Shown here in pieces: positions 57,220 to 64,000 of a DNA stretch of 64,000 nt. The translations under genes and the position numbers were made by a program. The DNA comes from Dastarcus helophoroides. Lineage: Eukaryota > Arthropoda > Insecta > Coleoptera > Bothrideridae. Position 1 is the first letter of the stretch; every line of letters starts with the position of its first letter. The notes below the pieces were generated by a model. The model made no database searches. It was not told the origin of the DNA and saw only the letters and a program-made list of their open reading frames with translations. The stretch is from contig CM053331.1 of NCBI GenBank assembly GCA_028583605.1, positions 11,020,857-11,084,856 of the forward strand. Reading direction: 5' to 3'.

Positions 57220-59375
57220 AAAATCTGTAAATTTTGAATTAACTTTAAAATTTTTTAATATCAAAATTTTAATATCAAAGCCTCGAAAAAGTAAGAAATT
57301 TCAGAAAAGTAGTTCAAATTTTTAGTCAAAATTTTGTTTTTGAATAATCATGTAACCAAAATTTTTAATGCAAAGATCAATTTTTGAGAAAAAGTTCTCA
57401 GTTTTTAAAAATAAATATTTTTGACAGCTTGAGATTGGAGTCGAAATTTCACGTTTTAGGTTCAAAGGTTTAAGTCAAAATTTTTATTTTGGAGTTTAAA
57501 TTGCCGGATCAAATTCGAAATTTAAAGTTATATGTTAAAATTCGGGTAGAAAATTCCAGAAAATTTTCATTATTCTGTAAAGTTTTTTTTTCTTTTAAGA
57601 CGAGCTTGAATTCAAACTTTGAAAATTAAAAAATATTTAAATTTAAAAGTAAATTACAAAGAAATTTGACCTGTCAGAATTAAAATCGATATTTTGAGAA
57701 AAACCAGGTCATTTCTTTAAAGATTGAATAAAAATCACTAAGTTGAAACTCAAGAAAGTCAAAATTTTGAGTTTAAATCGGAATGTTGTAGGTATAAAAA
57801 TTATGAACGCACTTTGAAACTTAAGCATTGCAGTAACATTTTGACAAAATAAAAAATAAATTCTCCAAATTTCTGGTCTTCAATCAAAATATAGAAACTG
57901 AGTAAAAAACTTTGCCTTTTAAAATATTCATAGTTTAAGTCAAAATTTTTGGTTTAAAGCAGAAATAGAAAGGATAAAGTAGAAAACTTCAAAGATTATT
58001 TTACTAAATTTAAATCTTAGGTCAGAAATTTTGAACAAATCGGATAAAGTTTGTAATCTATAAAAATACATATTTCTTGGCTTTTCTGAGTTAAGGTCGT
58101 TACTTTTCGTTTAAAATTTAAATTTTAAGCACAAGCTTGATTCTAAAATTAAATCCGAAAAACTATTTGGAATTATCGTGCGAATTTAAAATAAATATTC
58201 GGGCTTGAAATCCAAAATCTCCAAAAATGCTTTCAAAGTTCATTAATCCATCTGATTGAAACTCGAAATTTTGATAAAAAGGTCGAAATTTCGAGAAAGA
58301 AGTCGAATTTTCGAGTTTAGGTAGCAAAAACTTCGCAATTTCTAAAGAAATGTTTGTTTTGATATTTTAAAATTTGAGCATTGCACTATGAATTTTAAGA
58401 AAAATTTAACCTTTTAACAGAATAAGATCTCCACATTTCAGTTTTTAAGTCGCAACACGGAAATTAAGTAAAAAATTTGGGTGCTTGTAAAACAAATTCT
58501 CGAAATTTTGAATGTAAGTCAAAGTTTTTTGTTTAATGTCGAAATATGATGTTTAACGTCTAAAAAGAAGTTAAATTTCCAGAAGAAAATTTCTTTCTAG
58601 TTGTAATTTTCTTCAAAAAATGTTTTTTGGCATTATAGGTGGGGATTGCAGTTTTGCCCTTAAAGTATAAATTTTGAAAATAAAGTCTAAATTTCGAGCT
58701 TGAGTAAAATATCAAAGAAAAAAACCTCTGCTTTTCTAAAAAATATTTTTCTTCTGATTTCGAGCATAAAGTGCAACTTTCTAAATGAAAAAAAAATTGA
58801 ATTCATTTTCGTTTGAGTTCAAAGGTCAAATTTTGATAAAAAATCAGAATTTCGAATTTTAAGGTGAAATATTAGGAAACTTTGGTCCAAATTTTGAGGA
58901 AAAGTTTCAAAGTTTTCAAAGTGTGTATTTAAGATACCGTTGAAAATCGAACTTGCAAAAAAATTGAGATCAAAGATCCAATTTTGAGTAAAAGGATCCC
59001 CGAACTCTAAAAAATATTTATTGATATTTTAATTCAAGGTCGCAACTTGATGTTTAAAATATCGAGTTTAGAAATTCAAGGACTAAATTTGAAAAAACGT
59101 TCCTGTTTCTAAAAAAAATAATTCTATACATCGAGACTTTAAAAAAGTTCCAAACATTTTGAATCTAGTGTCCGATGACCTATATTACAATGTTGCGAAA
59201 ATACAAAACTTTTTTAAAATTTGATCGGACTTTGAACTTAAACTCCAGAAAACAGTCGAATTCGCGAATTTAAAATTGAGATCCCAATTTTTGGTTTTAC
59301 ATCACGAAAACGAACTTTAATTTTGATAAATTCCGTAAATTTTTGACACGTTTATTTGAAAGCGGGAAACTTGTT
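57220..59375 (+). repeat. AT-rich degenerate array, A-polarised
   Basis: About 2.1 kb of words such as TCGAAATTTTGATAAAAAGG, GTCGAAATTTCGAG and TTTTGAGAAAAA, spaced about 20-40 bases with heavy drift. No conserved reading frame. Ends just before the Tc1-type MITE. Confidence 0.65.
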
Positions 59376-59385
59376 CAAATAGATA

Positions 59386-59619
59386 CAGTCATGGCCAAAA
59401 AAATAAATACAATTTACCTTGAGGGTATAAATTATAAGTATTCTAAAATTGGGGAATTAAATATGTGGCTTTAACTTGCGATGTAAAGCAGTTATCAATA
59501 ACCTATGACAAGTAAAGCTTGTGACACCAAGATGGAACCACATTTTTATCCCTCAATTTTATAATACTTACAAGTTACATTCGTAGGGTAAAGTGTATTT
59601 ATTTTTTTGGTCGTGACTG
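59386..59619. mobile_element. Tc1-type MITE, 234 bp, TA target site
   Basis: The left end is CAGTCATGGCCAAAAAAATA and then AATACAATTTACC; the right end read inward is CAGTCACGACCAAAAAAATA then AATACACTTTACCC. TA flanks both sides (59,384-59,385 and 59,620-59,621). CAGTCATGGCCAAAA is a typical Tc1-like terminus. No coding region; a deletion derivative that would depend on a transposase supplied elsewhere. Confidence 0.85.
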
Positions 59620-59678
59620 TATATCGTCGATTATCTGACTACGTAGGGGCGAGTTACTTTTCAAAATATACGATATAT

Positions 59679-59800
59679 CCCTCTGAAGATGATTGCTTAG
59701 CTGTCGAAATGCATAGAGCAACCTTTGCTGTGTTTTTTAATCTTTCTTGGTTTCAGGGAACAAGTTTAGTATTTCAATTTTTAAAATATATGATTTCTAG
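59679..59800 (+). ncRNA. hammerhead-like module with AGAGCAACC tail, decayed
   Basis: Same layout as 42,367-42,470: CUGAAGA core, extra U, a stem II region GAUUG...CUGUC with mismatches, GAAA, then AUAGAG and CAACCTTTGCTGTGTTTTTT, AATCTTTCTTGGTTTCAGGG. Stem I on the 5' side is CCCU rather than CUCU. Catalysis is not expected. The plus frame at 59,607-59,954 is a chance frame across it. Confidence 0.4.
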
Positions 59801-59949
59801 AAAGATCTGGAGCAGATACCTGCATATAAGTCATTCCATTTTGTTCCACGTAATACAAATCGTTCCTAATAACTTCTTACAACATCTACTAAAACTCCGG
59901 AATTACATACACGTTACGACTACTTATACTAATACAATATTAAAAAATT

Positions 59950-60470
59950 CGTAACATTTACAACCCCTTACGTACTTCCGCGAATAAGAAGGTTGGGCTA
60001 TCCTATTCACTTACTCAAACGCAATGTTTACTTTTAATTATTAAGAAAAGGCTGTGGGTTGCTGAAAATTTGAACCCATCAAATCACATTAACCCGAGCA
60101 TGTTTTAAGTGCCCCAAGTTCCCAAAGCCTACACGCATTCAGAATTAAATAATGGCTTACAGCAGTTCCTACGGGAGAAATTGTAATAAGGATCGTATCC
60201 AATTTCGCAGTAACATCGACGACCGAGTTCGAGAAAAATTCCTGACTGTTGACGATGCAATCAAGCAAGTTATTTTCTATATTCGGCACTTTGTTCTAAT
60301 TGCGAATCCCTGGGAGCCTTATTGAGAACTTTCCACTCAATACCTTGGGCTAATCAAGATATCCCTGTTAGGAAACTTTGGATAAACAACTTGGGAGGAA
60401 ATGGAAAGGATGTAGATGAAGCACATTAGTTTAGCTTTTAATTATTAATTAGTGTGTCTAGCATTATTAT
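59950..60470. other. unassigned sequence, no gene recognised
   Basis: The minus frame at 60,089-60,289 (66 codons, MPNIENNLLDCIVNSQEFFS at its start) has no family I recognise. No repeat boundary seen. Confidence 0.4.
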
Positions 60471-60477
60471 TATTACT

Positions 60478-61256
60478 AACTGTTACCCGCGGCTTCGTCC
60501 GCATGAAATTAGATAATTGTTTTTCTAGAAAATGTTATACTATTTTACATCCTCAAGGTTTGATTTTCTAAAATAAAAAACACTTTACATCTTAGGCAGT
60601 GCCTATTTACTGGTGAATTCCTTAATCGAATTTACTGTGCAAGCTTAGGTCTCTATATCCTAAGATTTTGATTATGCATTGATCGATCAATAATTAGCTA
60701 AGATCTTTTTCCTTTAATATTACAGATACAAAGCAAATAAAACACAATGGTCTCAAGTACTATTAAAAAATCTGTATAATCAACTATCCAAAGTTACAAG
60801 CCGTTTATGCACTTTTAAGGTTTCCATAACTAATAAATTTTATTAACGATAAAAACGCAACAAAATTTAAAAATGCCAAAAGGTTTTCCATAAATGTTTG
60901 CTAATACCAGACCAGGTTTTGCATTACTGCATCATCGGCGGTCATACCAGCAATTTGTTTGGCCGTTGTTGGTATGACCGCCGATGATGCAGTAACGCGA
61001 AACCTGGTCCGGTGTTAGCAAATATTTCTCGAAAACCTTGTGGAAATTTTAAATTTTGTTGCGTTTTTATCTTTAGTAAATTTTATTAGTTATAAATATT
61101 AAAGAATTCCACAAAGTAAGGGTAAAAACGTCAATTACTTTCAAGGTTTGTTAAATTCAGAAATCGACTTCTTGTCTTGTTTTTAGATATGAACTCGCAT
61201 AAAACACAGGTTTTTTATTAAACATTGTTTTATTTCTGCTAGCTGCTCAGCCAAAA
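60478..61256 (+). mobile_element. CTTCGTCCGCG-type element, third copy
   Basis: The left end ACTGTTACCCGCGG, CTTCGTCCGCATG and the following GAAAATGTTA..TTTACATCCTCAAGGTTTGATTT match 35,684-35,790. TTATGCATTGATCGATCAAT matches 35,873-35,892. ATAATCAACTATCCAAAGTT matches 37,650-37,680, and the right end ATTTCTGCTAGCTGCTCAG matches 37,772-37,792. It lacks the inner hAT-like insertion and the AT-rich array of copies 1 and 2, but holds a foldback with hammerhead-like arms (60,826-61,093). Confidence 0.7.
60826..61093. repeat. foldback of two opposed hammerhead-like arms
   Basis: Both arms mirror about position 60,959.5 and include ATAACTAATAAA, AAAACGCAACAAAATTTAAA, GGTTTTC..AAATGTTTGCTAA, CCAGACCAGGTTT and GCATCATCGGCGGTCATACC. 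On the right arm (plus, 60,977-61,013) the order is ACCG (stem I), CCGAUGA (CUGAUGA with U4 to C), extra U, GC AGUAAC GC (stem II), GAAA, CCUGG, UC, CGGU (stem I, 4 pairs). The left arm reads AAAA instead of GAAA. Head-to-head hammerhead-bearing repeats recall the inverted terminal repeats of Penelope-like elements (family knowledge; inference here). Confidence 0.6.
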
Positions 61257-62005
61257 AAAATCCAGTTTAAGCAGTAAATCGTGAGTAGGAAGGTTGTCAT
61301 AAGATAGCACGACAGAGACGCATTTACAGATACAACGCCACACATTTTTTCATTTATAAAATCAGTGTAGAGTTAGATAAATGCAATAAAACGAATGTAC
61401 TGCGTAAAAAATCAACACACAAATAATATACTACAATCAATAGCGTCAGAGTATGTTTCCCTTATAGGTTTACAAAACTCAAAACCTTTGTAATAGTCGG
61501 CGAAATATCTCGCGTGAGTATTAACCACTTGCATCCATTAATTTTTAAAATATTCTGGCAGTGTTCATGATTTCACATTAAAAATACACATCACATCACA
61601 TTTAATTGACGGTTATAAAAATCATAACAGCATGAGAGTGCAAGTTGGAAATTTGGAAGCTGGATTTTCAGGTTTTTTACCCATTACACAATTCCCGTGG
61701 ATATCAGAAAATAATTCTTTTTTGGGCAAAATTATGTAATATAATTATTTAATTTGACTGGACTTAATAAGTAAATTTATTACAAATGTTCCTTTAAAAG
61801 TGTTTGGCTTCGCTTTTTTCTTAATTATATTGTAAGTATTTGGCTCATTCCACAAAAAATTCCAACAACAGTTCCTCTTAATGAAAATATATTTTGAGGT
61901 GCATACTGTGATTTTGTAATCGTTCTTTTATTGAAAAGAAGGCAATTGCTACGGAAGACTTTATTTCCAATCCCAGCAGATATTTGTGAATTAATTTATT
62001 AAACT
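61257..62005. other. unassigned sequence, no gene recognised
   Basis: AT-rich but non-array sequence without recognisable frames, repeats or element ends. Confidence 0.4.
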
Positions 62006-62009
62006 ATAT

Positions 62010-63215
62010 ACTTCTCTTCTCTTCTTCTTCATTATCTGAGATAGATTTCTCTAGGGTAGGTATCTCAACCTGTTTTGGTCTTCAGGCCACTTTTTCTTCT
62101 GATGTCCAGCATTCTTATAATTTTTTCATCGGTCTTCCTTGTCTTATTTTTCCTATTGATTTCAATATCTTCCCTTGTTTGACCATTCTATTTTCATCCA
62201 TTCTTTCGATGATTCCAGTATTTTCTTTTGCCTCTTGTGAATCTGTATACGTTTTGTATGTCACTCATTATCTGTATTTTATCATTTCTACACATTTATC
62301 TCAGTGTCTTTCCATGTATCATTCTTAATGTTTCCATTTCCGTGGTTCCCATTTTTTGCGTTGTTCTTTTTGTATCTGGTCTTGCTTTCACCCCATACGT
62401 CATTATAGGACATACTGTGATTTTGTATATATGGATCTTACTTTCTGCTGTCATGTACTTATTGCGGAAGACAATATCCCTCAGGCAGCCCAAGATCTTT
62501 GCCGCCTTATATGTTTGTGTTTGGACTTCTTTGGTCGGCCTCCCGTCACTGGTGGACTTCGAGCCAAGGTAGTTAAATTGTGTTACCTGCTGGATTATTG
62601 TTCATCCATTTCCAAAGAATATTTGATGATGGTCATACATTTGGTCTTTTCTCTATTTATTATCATATTAAATCGTTTTGGTGTTTTATTGAAAGCGTGC
62701 AGTAATCGTTGCAGATTATCTTCTGAATTTGATATCAATACAGCATCATCTGCATAGCAGACAATGTTGAAAAATTTATCTCCCCTTTTGTGTTTTAGTT
62801 GTTTATGTACGTTTCCTGTTATAGCATCCATCACCATATTATATAGGAATAGAATTAAGGAGTCTCCTTATCTCTCTTTGGTGACTACTTTTATATTCTG
62901 GCTGGTTTCTTGGTTTGTTCTCTTTTTGGTAGAGCAATCTTTGTTTATTTCTTCGATAATATTAATCCATTGTAAATTTATCCCTTTGTCTTTAACAGGT
63001 ATTTAACATCATCTATCATCTAATATCATTCTATAATTTGACGTATTATATATATGGCATCTATCGTAGAACGATTCCTCCTAAACCCTTGTTGTTCTTC
63101 TCTGATATTTAGATTTTCGATTAGTGTCATCAATATAAATTTAATTACTATCTTAAAGGTAGTGTTGAGTAGGGTGAAACCCCTCTAGTTCTCTGGATTG
63201 GTTTTCTAAATATTT
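62010..63215 (-). pseudogene. RTE-like LINE reverse transcriptase, 3' half
   Basis: Minus strand, in order: FKIVIKFILTLIENLNIREE, QQGFRRNRSTIDAIYIIRQI (RT motif G-F-R, about 63,110-63,040), YNMVMDAITGNVHKQLKHKR, FFNIVCYADDAVLISNSEDN with an intact YADD box (about 62,755-62,741), LQRLLHAFNKTPKRFNMIIN and EKTKCMTIIKYS. The region around the catalytic D-x-x-K-A-F-D is missing between about 63,030 and 62,900. Downstream frames give VFRNKYMTAESKIHIYKITV, CPIMTYGVKARPDTKRTTQK and EMETLRMIHGKTLR, and GKIRQGRPMKKLYECWTSEE near the 3' end. This series is the RT thumb and C-terminal tail of RTE-like LINEs. Stops and shifts make it inactive. The plus frames here are shadows. Confidence 0.8.
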
Positions 63216-64000
63216 GTTTGTTTGGATTTGTTTCTAAAATATTTATTAAATATTTAATTTTACCTAGCCACAGAAGAGAAAATTCCATTATCTTGCTACT
63301 TTTAGGATACCAAAAAAGTACGTTGATTTCCTACATATAAGAAAATAACGCATACAAAACTGTTGTACACGATAACATTTAATAAAAAAAGTTAGCCCAT
63401 TAGGATTATATTGTAAATTGTCTATTTCACTTCTGAAATAAAATATTCCCAAAAGGTATTATCTGCTTGAAGCATTTGCTTAATACCCATATCATATTCT
63501 GAATTGATATCAAAACATTTTCAGTGTATATTTGCTAGGCAACCTTTTCCACCTACGTAAGGTATGCACCCTACCGTGATAAAGCCTTTTTTTGTATAAG
63601 GGGCGAGGGTGAGTATTTACTGAAGGCAGGTTATCTCAGCCACTTAGTGCCCCTTATATAGAACATGGGAAATATTGTTGTTAGTCATGTTCCGTACATA
63701 TTTACTTTGTCTCGGCAAGTTATTAGTTCGGCAAGCAGCATATAAAATACTTAAAATTGCATCTAAGCTTAGTATTAAAGAGGGAAAAATTCTATACATG
63801 TCTACGGATTGAGTAAAAATTGATTTTGTATATATCGCCTGTAGGAAAATAATCTTACTGTAAATATAGATTATTTTTCGTAGAAGCACAATTTTTAAAA
63901 TACTCGACAGCATATTTTGGCCACTGATGTCGAAACCCTAGTTGACACAAATTGTCGAATCTAGAAACTTAAAATTTCATGAAAAACATTTCAAGTGTTA
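63216..64000. other. unassigned sequence, no gene recognised
   Basis: The minus frame at 63,644-63,913 (89 codons) has no recognised domain. No repeats or element ends seen up to the window edge. Confidence 0.4.

Noticed and set aside
62228..63006. Plus-strand hydrophobic frames as a multi-pass membrane protein
   Set aside because: They are the antisense of the RTE-like RT, which has an intact YADD box and thumb motifs on the minus strand.

Overview
This looks like about 64 kb of a very AT-rich insect nuclear genome. No intact cellular gene is visible: there is no long open reading frame, no clear exon series, and no rRNA, tRNA or CRISPR array. The insect call rests on the mix of decayed mobile elements: CR1/Jockey- and RTE-type LINEs, Tc1/mariner, pogo and hAT-like elements with ATCGATA-rich ends, the 'CTTCGTCCGCG' and 'GTACGGAAC' interspersed repeats common in insect genomes, and Penelope-type hammerhead modules. 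The order cannot be settled from the sequence. The window is best read as intergenic or intronic DNA that is mostly layered repeats.

Layout. 0-5.4 kb: an AT-rich array, the endonuclease start of an RTE-like LINE (minus), and a mariner-like transposase scrap. 5.4-9.6 kb: a LINE reverse transcriptase (RT) fragment followed by a 3.5 kb AT-rich degenerate array. 9.6-13 kb: mostly unique DNA. 13.1-16.5 kb: a hAT-like element with 22-bp terminal inverted repeats (TIRs) and a 6-bp target-site duplication (TSD), holding a CTTCGTCCGCG element that itself holds AT-rich arrays and a pogo-like relic. 18-20 kb: two inverted-repeat elements. 22-23 kb: a second RT fragment of the 5.4 kb LINE family. 25.2 kb: a MITE. 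26.3-31.1 kb: one LINE on the minus strand, split by a 624-bp insertion with a hammerhead ribozyme motif and by a Tc1-like transposon. 31.6-33.3 kb: a 1.65 kb foldback element. 35.5-40.5 kb: two opposite-facing copies of one composite hAT-like element. 40.5-43 kb: AT-rich array. 45.3-46.6 kb: a pogo-like deletion derivative. 46.8-48.3 kb: a satellite of about 410 bp units. 48.6 kb: a small foldback related to the ribozyme insertion. 50.6-52.9 kb: a pogo transposon with clear TIRs and TA TSD. 53-57 kb: mostly unique. 57.2-59.4 kb: AT-rich array. 59.4 kb: a Tc1-type MITE. 60.5-61.3 kb: a third copy of the CTTCGTCCGCG element. 62.0-63.2 kb: an RTE-like RT pseudogene.

The most interesting signals are: (1) a hammerhead ribozyme with every conserved core nucleotide at 27,306-27,352, in a precisely bounded insertion, plus several degenerate hammerhead-like modules elsewhere; (2) nested hAT/CTTCGTCCGCG composites that appear to have moved as units, with an empty site at 60.7 kb; and (3) long, strand-polarised arrays built on GTCGAAATTTTGAAAAA-like words that recur inside and between these elements. 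All identifications come from reading the sequence; no search or alignment program was run.
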